Source: Drosophila persimilis (lineage: Eukaryota > Arthropoda > Insecta > Diptera > Drosophilidae). Taken from it: a DNA stretch of 64,000 nucleotides. Shown one piece after another: positions 55,312 to 64,000 of this stretch. The notes under the pieces were generated by a model, which made no database searches, was not told the origin of the DNA, and saw nothing but the letters and a program-made list of their open reading frames with translations. The translations under genes were made by a program, and so were the position numbers. Every line of letters begins with the position of its first letter. Within the stretch, counting starts at the first letter, position 1. The stretch lies in the NCBI RefSeq assembly GCF_003286085.1, contig NW_020825354.1, forward strand, positions 372,001 to 436,000, given 5' to 3'.

Positions 55312-56678
55312 ATGTTACTGCGACTTGCTTTGTCGGCAGCCCGTCCGGGTAGCAGCCTTCTTGGTCAGCAATCCTCGCAGAGCTTTCTGAAATCAAAACT
55401 TCAGGTGGCTGTTGTGCGTAACTATGCTCGTGGCCCGGTACGCACACGCGCTCCTGTGGTGGAGCAGCAGGTACGCCATCCATCTCTCAAAGAGAAACTG
55501 ATGGGTCCACCAAGTGCTAACGGTAGGTAACTATAATATGTATGTGCAGTTATTGTGTAACCAGTTTAATTTCACGAACTTCTAGCGTATTCGATGGGCA
55601 AAGGTGCTGCTGCTGGCGCCGCAGTTGTCGGGTTGGGAGCGCTCTGCTACTATGGTGTGGGCCTGGGCAAGCACACGAGCATTGCCGATAATGCCATGTG
55701 AGTTTCGTTGGTTTGCAGATGTTATGCATTCTACATAATAGAATTTAAATAAGAATAAGTATTTTTTTCCATATAGAATGTGGCCGGAATATGTAAAGAG
55801 TCGCATCCAGAGCACCTACGCCTTCTTCGGTGGATCCTGCATCCTGACAGCAGCCTCTGCAGCTGCCGTCTTTCGTTCTCCCCGCCTATTATCGTTGGCC
55901 TCGCGAGGCGGGATCATGGTAAGTACATACCAGCGCCCCTGCCCTCAACACAAATCCAAGCAAACATAAAACTTTCACTTCATTCGAACAGTGGTCTATT
56001 GCTTCGCTGGCGCTCGTCATTGGCAGTGGGGCAGTAGCGCGTTCAATTGAGTACCATCCAGGAATTGGACCGAAGCACCTCGCATGGGCGGTCCACTGCG
56101 CCATCTTAGGTGCTGTCATCGCACCTCTTTGTTTCATTGGTGGTCCGGTTCTGACTCGTGCTGCTCTTTATACCGGAGGCATTGTTGGTGGCCTGTCCAC
56201 AATCGCTGCATGTGCGCCAAGCGATAAGTTCCTGTACATGGGTGGCCCGTTGGCCATTGGTTTGGGTTTTGTCTTTGCCTCCTCGTTGGCTTCTATGTGG
56301 CTGCCGCCAACAACAGCCCTAGGTGCTGGTAAGTAGTAAACAATGCCTGTGATATGCAATCTTATGAATCCACCCTCAAAATAATAATCTTCATCTAGGT
56401 CTGGCATCCATATCCCTCTATGGTGGTCTGGTGCTTTTCAGTGGCTTCCTGCTTTACGACACGCAGAGAATGGTCCGCAAGGCTGAGGTCCATCCCCAAT
56501 ACTCCTATACCCCCTTCGACCCTATCAATGCGTGAGTCAATCTTGTGTGACACCGTGTTTCATAAGTAACCCCAAATTATATTTTTTATGCTCCAGCTCG
56601 ATGTCTATTTACCTAGATGTTTTGAATATATTCATCCGTATTGCCACTATCTTGAGCGGAGGGCAGCGCAGAAAATGA
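55312..56678 (+). CDS. CG2076: GHITM-like mitochondrial inner membrane protein
   Basis: Six exons, join(55312..55522, 55586..55697, 55777..55918, 55992..56328, 56399..56531, 56597..56678), 338 aa; all introns are 58-79 nt with GT/AG ends. It belongs to the TMBIM/BAX-inhibitor-1 superfamily, growth-hormone-inducible transmembrane protein (GHITM/MICS1) branch, which sits in the inner mitochondrial membrane and affects cristae and cytochrome c retention. Residues 1-45 form a mitochondrial presequence (MLLRLALSAARPGSS, Arg/Ser-rich). About seven hydrophobic segments follow, with the family signature FGLP-like region represented by ASLYGGLVLFSGFLLYDTQR near residue 275 and PINASMSIYLDVLNIFIRI at the end. 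Human GHITM is 345 aa. The symbol is the D. melanogaster orthologue I believe matches. Confidence 0.9.
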
Positions 56679-56734
56679 GTCCGCTAGGGTACATGTTTTG
56701 AAGATAGATCGATAATATATTTATACCACTATTG

Positions 56735-56740
56735 AATAAA
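56735..56740 (+). terminator. Poly(A) signal of the GHITM-like gene
   Basis: AATAAA 57 bases after the stop codon at 56676-56678. Confidence 0.65.
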
Positions 56741-57399
56741 TTTATATGCCCTAAATATGATCTATCTCTTTCAAAAACGCCTTTTTAGGCTGCGAGAAGC
56801 ACACTATCTATCTAAATGTGTATGCCACTGTATGTATCCCTATAATATACTATTTTTTCGATGTTGACAAAATCATATTGAGCTACATATGTATTTAAAA
56901 CCTACACATAAACATGAATGGGAACGTTTGGTCTTATTTGCCCTAAGATGTTTCTCCAAGAGACAGGAGGTTATGATGTAGTGCAGAGAATGGCAACAAG
57001 CCATCGCAATTAAAAGCTCACCAGATAGCTATCGAGTGTTTTTCTAGCACCACAACTACCGTGCGAGTACATGCTTTACAATAAATCGGTGAGGTGAGGT
57101 TTTTTGGTACCACCTTGTGACGATCGGTGCGCGAAATTAAAACAATTTGTTTATTTTTATGTATGACTAACTTTATATTAAACCTTGTATCTTTGTATAC
57201 ATTTACATTAAGACATGCTGATGCTGATAATATACATATAACAAAAGAACCAAAATAGTTAGTCGTCTACAGTTTTCGGTCCTTATGTATTCCGTTCTCT
57301 GTTAAAAAATTGTCTAGTAAATCTGCTGTTGATGGAATGGCTATGGATATGCATATGGAAAGCAGACGATCCGCGCATAAACACCCCGAATGACCGCTG

Positions 57400-57960
57400 T
57401 GACTTCGCGATCGCTCTCACTTTTTGTCGCACTTTTCATGAGTGATGGAAAAAACATAGAGTGAAAGAGAAGAACCACAACTGCTAGTTTTAATGTTAAT
57501 TCTTGCACTTAATTTATCCTCTCTCACCGATTTGATTAGAATTTTTTTGTTTGCATACCGCTTCTTCCATTTGGTCTGGCTCTCTCTTCTCACACCAACA
57601 CCAGCCGTTATGTCTTCCAGGCAGGGGCATACACTAGAAGAAAAAGAGTGCGTGAGTGAGAGAAAGAGAGAGAGATTGTAGTTCGTGCAGCCAAGCGAAA
57701 TGGTTTTCTTCATTCTGGCTGTAATAATTATCCAAAGAGATCCAGACTCGGCAATCTGGTGGATATCTCTATGTATTCGGTTATCTCCTATCTTCAAAAT
57801 TTGATTATGCCACAGATTTTCGGTCTTTATAATGTCGGGGCAAAATTTTGAATATACAGAATACAGAAAACACTTCGTTCTGGCTGTTAAATGCGTCTAA
57901 CCTTATATGTACTCTTTGTGTTCCGGGTTTTAATAATACCTATATATATTGGGACAAATG
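57400..57960 (-). mobile_element. DINE-1/ISY-like relic, inverted
   Basis: Long copy: 'AATGTTAATTCTTGCACTTA', 'CTCTTCTCACACCAACACCA', 'CAGCCAAGCGAAATGG', 'CATTCTGGCTGTAATAAT', 'ATCCAGACTCGGCAATCTGG', 'CACAGATTTTCGGTCTTTAT'. The minus 126-codon frame here is repeat-derived. 56741-57399 and 57961-58800 hold no gene. Confidence 0.75.
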
Positions 57961-58312
57961 GTCATGATTTTAGTTTGTGTTTTGTATCAATTTTGTTTGT
58001 TAATTGAAATTCAAAGTAACCACTCTGTATACATATGTCTTGTGCTATAATATTTTAATAGCTGATGATTAAGTATTCTAAAAAAAATTTTGCATCAAGA
58101 AGTAAAATTCGCAAAAAAGGGTGCTTTTGATTTCGCAAAATGAAACAAAAGGAATCTTAATTGCAAAAGGAAAAACTAGATAACTTATTAATAAATTTAC
58201 ATACATATAATAAACGGTTTTTTAACCAAAATTTCAAATTTTGCTTTTGAAAAAGTCGACAAATTAACAACACTGCGTTTTCGTGCAGCCAGCTAACGCA
58301 GCCCGATTCGGT

Positions 58313-58320
58313 TATCGATA
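58313..58320. promoter_or_regulatory. DRE motif TATCGATA
   Basis: Perfect DREF-binding core about 0.8 kb upstream of the LanC-like ATG. DREs mark housekeeping promoters, so it may belong to a promoter with a 5' UTR intron, but I cannot place the transcription start. Confidence 0.35.
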
Positions 58321-59141
58321 CATCGGAATAAAATCCGAGGATACACTGCAATAAACTAAATTTTGCGCTTAACAGTACTAACTTGTGCGTTAAACAGGAC
58401 ATGAGAAAATGAGAGACAAATTTGAGAAACGGGAGAACCTAAAAACTTGCAGAAAAAATTCAAACAAAAATTATCGCCAATCGCAGCAAATGGTGTGACA
58501 TAAGCTTATCGCTGTGTCTGTTATTTCAGACTATATTGGCCTTGAAGTGTAGTGGAATACAACCATTAGAGAGCTCAGGTGGCAATAAGCTCACGAATAC
58601 ATCGATAAACGGAAACATATCTAGCAAACGATAGTCACAGTCTCAACTCGCCCCTTTAGCAAACTTTACCAGGGCGAGAGATGCCAGGATTTCCAAATTG
58701 TGTGTAAATGTTTCAAATTGAGCTGGCTAGCACTTGACAAAGCTTGCTCTATAATTCCAAATTTTTACCTACTGTGAAATTATTGTCATTGCGTACAAAT
58801 CTACACATCAGTGGATTGAAATATTTTTCCAAAGCTCAACCCCATAACAATATTTCTTGGCAATATAAGGCAATAAAGAATCAACAAAATTGAGCAATTT
58901 AAACACTTCGCAGACTAGCCAGACGATACGCATTACAGGTAAAACTACCGTTCGTACCTGAAACAGGTGAGTGGGGGAGAGACAGACGCCCGACCGCGCC
59001 CTAAGCCGGCAGATCGATTGGCGACTTTCCTTATGTTTTCTTTGCATTGACAGGCACAATTAAAAATATTGCAAAGCAGGACGTTGAACAGAAAAGTCAA
59101 TTGACCCTCAGCCGAACGAAGAAAGTGGTTACAATACGGCC

Positions 59142-60404
59142 ATGGAGCGCCGATATTTAAAGAATCCGTTCCAAGATTTCATTGGCGGCGAGAACACAGC
59201 ATTCGCCAGTGATGAGGAACACATAAAAAATCTCATCTGTACCTACGTGGATACCATTTTGGAACATTGCCACCCCAACAGTGACGACGAGGACGACCGC
59301 GGAGACTTGTATGTGGGCAATGCCGGCATCGCCTTCATGTTCTGGAAGTTGGCCAGCTGCGAGCAGACGCGAGATCTCTACCCCCCAGCGCTGCAGCATG
59401 CATCCGCCTTCATTCGAAACGCCAAGGCGAATGCCGAGCGCTTCAAGAAACGGTCTGCCGAGCGCTACTCCTTTCTCTGTGGCAATGCTGGAATCTATGC
59501 CGTCTCCGCAGCTATATCACAGGCAGTCAAGGACACCGAGGAGCTGTCCAACGACTTGGCGAACTTTAAGTCGGGCATTCCTTCCAGCAAGGAGTTCATT
59601 CACACCAAAAACGGCTGCGATGAGGTGTTGGTGGGACGAGCCGGCTATCTCTCCGGCTGCTATTGGCTGAACGACGTTCTGCCCGATAAGAAGATTACCG
59701 ACGACGACTTAATCTCCATTTGCCAGCTGATTGTGACAAGCGGTCGCGAGTACAGCAAGATGAACAATTCCCCCTTGCCGCTGATGTTTCAATACCATGG
59801 AACAGAGTACTTGGGAGCTGCCCACGGACTGTGTGCTATTCTGCATATGCTGCTAGACAGTCCCTGGTTTCGCACAGTGCCAATCTCGGCTCCGGCAGCC
59901 GAGTTGCGTGAAATCAAGCGCTCCATTGACTACTTTCTCGTGCTGCAGGACGCCGAAGGCAACTTTCCGGTGGCCCTAGAAGACTTGCGGTCGGGAAGGG
60001 ACAAGCGCCTAGTGCACTGGTGCCACGGCGCTCCGGGAGCTGTTTATATGTTAGCCAAGGCCTACTTGATATTTAAGGAGGAGAAGTACTTGACGTCCTT
60101 GCGCCGCTCGGCCGATTTGGTCTGGAAAAAGGGATTCCTTCGCAAAGGTCCGGGCATCTGTCACGGAGTTGCTGGCAACGGCTATGTGTTTCTGCTTCTA
60201 TTCCGGCTGACCAACGAAATGAAGTACCTGTACAGGGCGCACAAGTTTATGGAGCTTCTGACCAACTCTGAGTTCAAACAAAGGGCTCGCATCCCAGATA
60301 ACCCACACAGCCTGTATGAGGGGGTGGCCGGCACCGTCTGCTTCTTGGTAGATATACTAGAACCGGAGCAGGCCTACTTTCCCTTCATGGATGTCTTTCA
60401 CTAA
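59142..60404 (+). CDS. CG2061: LanC-like protein 3 homologue
   Basis: Single exon, 420 aa, ATG 59142 preceded by an in-frame stop region; length equals the family norm. Starts MERRYLKNPFQDFIGGEN. LanC-like proteins share the alpha/alpha-barrel of bacterial lanthionine cyclases and, in animals, add glutathione to dehydroamino acids in damaged proteins. The zinc ligands are visible: Cys294 in HWCHGAPGA and Cys340-His341 in GICHGVAGNGY. Other family blocks are DLYVGNAGIAFMFWK, FLCGNAGIYAV, VGRAGYLSG, GAAHGLCAILHML and SLYEGVAGTVCFLVD, the repeated Gly-rich turns of the barrel. No signal peptide; cytosolic. Symbol by recollection of the D. melanogaster orthologue. Confidence 0.93.
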   Translation: MERRYLKNPFQDFIGGENTAFASDEEHIKNLICTYVDTILEHCHPNSDDEDDRGDLYVGNAGIAFMFWKLASCEQTRDLYPPALQHASAFIRNAKANAERFKKRSAERYSFLCGNAGIYAVSAAISQAVKDTEELSNDLANFKSGIPSSKEFIHTKNGCDEVLVGRAGYLSGCYWLNDVLPDKKITDDDLISICQLIVTSGREYSKMNNSPLPLMFQYHGTEYLGAAHGLCAILHMLLDSPWFRTVPISAPAAELREIKRSIDYFLVLQDAEGNFPVALEDLRSGRDKRLVHWCHGAPGAVYMLAKAYLIFKEEKYLTSLRRSADLVWKKGFLRKGPGICHGVAGNGYVFLLLFRLTNEMKYLYRAHKFMELLTNSEFKQRARIPDNPHSLYEGVAGTVCFLVDILEPEQAYFPFMDVFH

Positions 60405-60871
60405 GCTCCCAATATCCGAATACCTCAAGGCCAAGGACCCAGGTCCGCCTATGCTCAACAAAGGCTTCCAACTCGGGAAGTTTATCATTATTTCTAGTCA
60501 TTTTGCCTACTTTTATATTTTAGTTCTCGTTGCAAAACGCAAATGTAATTGCGTTAACCAAATCGGGGTGGACTGCCGTTTAGGGGGCTTTCGATCCACC
60601 AGTGAGCGCAGCAAATGCAGGAATGTTCTCAGTCATTCGCATATCAAAATTATTTTCGCTTTAAGCCAAACAATTAACATAATGCATACAACTTATACAC
60701 ACAGATATTACATAAATATACATTATATTTATATACATATTATATACATATACTTGCGATGACATCTATATATATACACAGACACACGCATACGATTACT
60801 TACATGCATAATAGGCTTTATACCAACGAGTAACTCCCAAAGAGCTCCAAGTCTTTTGTCAATGAAAATCA

Positions 60872-60877
60872 AATAAA
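60872..60877 (+). terminator. Poly(A) signal of the LanC-like gene
   Basis: AATAAA, 468 bases after the stop at 60402-60404; first canonical signal downstream in the plus orientation. Confidence 0.45.
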
Positions 60878-62142
60878 TAATTGTGCTATTTTATACAGAT
60901 ATTACAATCCTAAATAACTAGTATCTGGGTTGACTTTGATTCGAAGCGAGAAATATTCATTTGATAGGGTCAATAGGTTCAATAGCTTTATTGACAAGAG
61001 TAATTTCGTCTGTCGGCAGATGCAGTATCGTCCAGAGCACTATGTATGTATATGTATATATAACAACACCTTATAACCTCGGCCTCCACACCACATTTTG
61101 TTTACATTTTCAGCTAAAGTAAAGCAAAAATATCAGCCCCACAACAAAAAACCGGTCGAAATACTACATAAACATATAGAAACAAGAAAGAATTTTCGCT
61201 GGCAGCGGGGCCTAAAAGCGAGGTAGAATCGTCTCAGCCGAATGTGGCGCGATGGTGTTGGTGTCTCTGAGAGACAGCAATAGGAGGATGCACCCCCCAA
61301 AATGTAATCCTCAAGGAAGTAAAGGAAGTGAGGAGTAAAAGGGAATTATAATTGGATTTTGCTGAGGTGAGCAGTGGACCAGTTGATTATTTATCAAGGC
61401 GAGTTTATAAAGTATGCTAAGAAGTTTAGGTGTTTTTTTATTAATTACAGTCGCTTAAGGTGTGCAATCTTCGGAAAAAAACGTTTCATTATTGTAGCAC
61501 TAGCTTCAAGTACAGTTTTAGATTTTTAAATCTAGTTTTAGTCGTGTATTTTAGATGCGTCTCGCAGAACAGATTGCATAGCGGTCTCGGATGTAGCAAT
61601 ATTGGTTCGGTTTTGTTAGTTTTTGCCATAACTTGATCCCTTCTTTATGAAATCACTCAGAACACACCTAATGTTACCAATTTTCTCATTTATTTTCATT
61701 ATTGATGGACCTACTTCCAGCGATGCATTTTTTTTAGATTTTTCGTCCTTTGAAAAACACCATAACTTTCTCTCTCTAACACTCTAATTGATTTTTGAGA
61801 GTTTTTTCGATGTCCGGTCGCGGCCACAACCCAAATAAAAAATTTTTCAATGTGAGTATCGTATTCAAGTGTCGCCTTTTTTAAGAACGGTAATTTGAGT
61901 TATTTCAATTAAATTGTTTTCCTTAATCTAGTTTAATGAATATTTCTATTCTTTTTTTTAATTTATGCTAAATTGAATAGAGATATGAGGAAAATTCAAA
62001 TTCACCGTTTTCTTTGGCTTGTGCCGGAAATATTAGTACCTGAAGTGTACATTTTTAGTGTCTCTTATTCAATTGTCGGGGAGTATACTTACAAGTTCTT
62101 TTTATGCAGCTTCTTTGCTTTCGTTTGTTACTTCTTTTCTAG
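60878..62142. other. Intergenic, no gene seen
   Basis: AT-rich with TATATACATA simple sequence and a GC-richer patch at 61195-61300. No exon, RNA gene or recognisable element. Confidence 0.5.
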
Positions 62143-62999
62143 CTAAATGGTTATATATTTCGTTAGCGGCAAGTTCGCCAAGGATACGCTTTGTCTAACG
62201 AATCCTGTTTCTGAACTCTGGCTAACAGCCACAGCATCCGCGATGGCCAGCGTTCGAGTCCGATTCCGACCAACCACAGGAGCAGAACATTTTCGAAGGT
62301 TGTTTTTGAAGTCCACAACGTCCTGCTTTGTGACCCTGTTCAGTGTTTGTCTTTTCTTTTTCTTCCAATTAAAGAAGTATTCAGTAGTTGCGATCTCATT
62401 TTAATTCCGGATTACTTTTCGCTCCAGCATAGTGTCGACTAGCCCCTCGCAGCTGATCAGCGTTTGGCGTGCATCATTGAACTCTGTTTCGCTGAGCTGT
62501 GACACAAGGCCTGGTATGCGAGACTTAAATGTCTCCATACGTTGGTCAACATGATCAGCCGAATGCTTATTCTCTTCAGTGTCTACTGTAATAGCACAGG
62601 CCATCACGTTGTAGCCGCCGCATTTTTGTAGGCTCAGCCTGTAGCCCAACTCTTGAGTGCGCAGCTGGTTGAAGAAGGGTTCTTTCACATTCTGCTCTAC
62701 CAGATCTACTCCAGTTTACGATCACTTGGTCCCATTTGATAGTAGTTTCTTACAATCGTATTCGTATCTTTGTGGTTTAAGGCTTTCGCCCTTTCCAAGT
62801 GGTATCTGCACTAAGCTATTTTCCAGTGAGGATGGATTATTTAGTTTTTGGCTATTGAAAGTGGAAAGGACTAGTTACATTGCCTGAAGCGCTTGTTCTT
62901 GAGTAAAGTTTTCCTGTACGAGTCCTTGGATGCACATTTGACGCTTTTTGAGGTCTTTAGAGGAAGGAGGCGCTGGATCCAGCTCTGGAGTGCACATCG
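62143..62999 (-). pseudogene. Nardilysin-type M16 peptidase pseudogene, C-terminal part
   Basis: Minus strand. In order: a decayed start (MCTPELDPAPPSSKDLKKR, QENFTQEQAL), SSLENSLVQIPLGKGES, then in a shifted frame NTIVRNYYQMGPSDRKLE, a stop and frameshift, VDLVEQNVKEPFFNQLRTQE-like text (the Gln of EQLGY is missing), VDTEENKHSADHVDQRMETF, SETEFNDARQTLISCE, an in-frame TAA where the family has Trp (RN*NEI), then TTEYFFNW, TKQDVVDFKNNL and a divergent tail to TAG at 62143. This is the C-terminal domain of nardilysin/insulin-degrading-enzyme relatives without the HxxEH zinc site. At least two frameshifts and several stops show it is dead. No introns are visible, so it may be a retrocopy. Confidence 0.8.
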
Positions 63000-63139
63000 T
63001 GATTATTGATTATTGATTAATGATTATTTTCACCAGTTTTTAATGCATGCTAATGAATGAAGCCATTAGTAGGGTAGTTGACATTGCTTCCAGTGCAATT
63101 GGCAGCACTTAGTGGAAGGGCGGCGGAAAGGAGTACTGC

Positions 63140-63720
63140 CTTATGGTTACCCTAGACACTAGGTGGACATTCAACACAGCTAGAAGGAGCTGCAGCCTAA
63201 GGACTTTGATGGTTTCAACACACCCAGGTACCTACAGCAGACGGGACAAAGCTACTTCAAGAGGAGGCTGCTTTTTTACGCCACAGGATGCAGGAGGGAA
63301 CGGAGCAATACGAGGTATCTGGAGGAGTCCCGCAGGGGCAGTGCTGTGCTCCCTACTGTGGAACGCAATGTACGGCTCAGACTCCTCCACGGAGGTGGTG
63401 TACTTTGCGGACGGTGTAGCAGTTCTAGTGGTAGCAAACGACTTGTCCGTCTTGCCCGCATTCATCAGTGGCTGGAGCTGGTTGGGCTCCATTGGGCTGG
63501 ACCAATGCCCTCCAAACATCGAGCTACGCCCAGGGTATGGCAGCCACTCACTTGGCACTGGGCATAATCTGTGCCTTCCAGACCGTCTTGGACGAGGCAG
63601 CCCACGTGATCGCAACAGAGACTCAGGAAGTGGCAATACCGCTGGGATACGGCCACTAAAGGACGATGGACCCACCGACCCATCCCAACCATCGAGTGGC
63701 ATCGGTGAGCACGTTTTTTT
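63140..63720 (+). mobile_element. R1/LOA-type LINE RT fragment
   Basis: RT blocks in shifting plus frames: SYFKRRLLFYAT, YEVSGGVPQG-like text, LLWNAMYG, VVYFADGVAVLVVAN (the catalytic FADD changed to FADG), then AATHLALGIICAFQTVLDEA and a C-terminal GRWTHRPIPTIEW motif typical of R1/LOA ORF2 ends. The 3' T-rich tail follows at 63717. Broken by several frameshifts. Confidence 0.75.
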
Positions 63721-63869
63721 ATTTGTTTATTTTTTTTTTTTTATTAGAAATCATTTTTACTTAAACTATGATCAAATATTAGTGTTATTTACACTGACTT
63801 ACTACATATTTTAAGAGTTTAATTATTAGGTTTATATATACATTTTAATGATGTGTTATTCAGCAATTT

Positions 63870-64000
63870 TTTCTATTTATACCCGATACTCAAAATGAGT
63901 ATTGGGGTATATTAGATTTGTGGTAAAAGTGGATGTGTGTAACGTCCAGAAGGAATCGTTTCCGACCCTATAAAGTATATATATTCTTGATCAGCATCAA
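63870..64000 (+). mobile_element. DINE-1/ISY-like element, cut by window end
   Basis: Best-preserved 5' end in the window: 'TATACCCGATACTCAAAATG', 'TATTAGATTTGTGGTAAAAG', 'TGGATGTGTGTAACGTCCAG', 'AAGGAATCGTTTCCGACCCT', 'ATAAAGTATATATATTCTTG' and 'ATCAGCATCAA' at the edge. Continues outside. Confidence 0.9.

Noticed and set aside
57417..57797. 126-codon minus open frame
   Set aside because: Lies entirely inside a DINE-1/ISY relic and matches its non-coding blocks.
60391..60762. 123-codon plus frame after the LanC-like gene
   Set aside because: It overlaps the end of that gene out of frame and continues through its 3' UTR into simple sequence.

Overview
The window is eukaryotic, from a Drosophila genome. 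The decisive evidence is an essentially complete sevenless (sev) receptor tyrosine kinase gene on the minus strand (exons between 40633 and 24647, 2531 aa when spliced). It is accompanied by short introns of about 50-75 nt, AT-rich intergenic DNA and C-ending codon preference in exons. In D. melanogaster, sev, the growth-hormone-inducible transmembrane protein gene CG2076, the LanC-like gene CG2061 and several single-VWC (Vago-type) secreted proteins are, as I recall, X-linked near one another, so the window is probably the homologous X (Muller A) block. Many decayed DINE-1/ISY-like Helitron copies and LOA/jockey-type LINE relics suggest the obscura group. That species placement is inference.

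Layout. 0-16.3 kb is dense with small, mostly intron-containing genes that I cannot name. Two are clear paralogues on the minus strand (3071-4868 and 8454-8981): short secreted or signal-anchored proteins with six aligned cysteines and identical intron phases. Others rebuilt from phase-matched exons are a 102-aa gene (7279-8131, +), a 133-aa gene (10916-12036, -), a 161-aa gene (13898-14534, -), a 68-aa gene (15217-15613, +), and a convergent minus-strand gene with an in-frame TAG (15407-16255). A single-VWC secreted protein lies at 16940-18330 (+). 18.3-24.6 kb is repeat-rich with a few exon-like islands and a candidate cysteine-rich peptide (22602-22847).

24.6-40.6 kb is sev. Its long introns hold DINE-1 pieces, two jockey-type LINE relics and a possible nested coding exon. 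41-52 kb is a transposon graveyard: a Tc1-type MITE with intact TA duplication, a Tc1-like transposase relic, a LOA-like LINE, a jockey RT fragment and several DINE-1 copies, two of them head to head. 52.7-60.4 kb is genic again: a second single-VWC gene (52733-53340), the mitochondrial GHITM/BAX-inhibitor-like gene (55312-56678) and the intronless LanC-like gene (59142-60404). 62.1-63.0 kb carries a broken copy of the C-terminal part of a nardilysin-type M16 peptidase gene, followed by an R1/LOA-type RT fragment and another DINE-1 copy cut by the window end.

Functionally the window is a tissue-diverse neighbourhood: photoreceptor signalling (sev), inner mitochondrial membrane (GHITM-like), LanC-like zinc protein, and secreted cysteine-rich proteins of a family that includes the antiviral cytokine Vago. 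No operon logic applies. All multi-exon models were assembled by eye from GT/AG sites and reading-frame phase and need transcript support.
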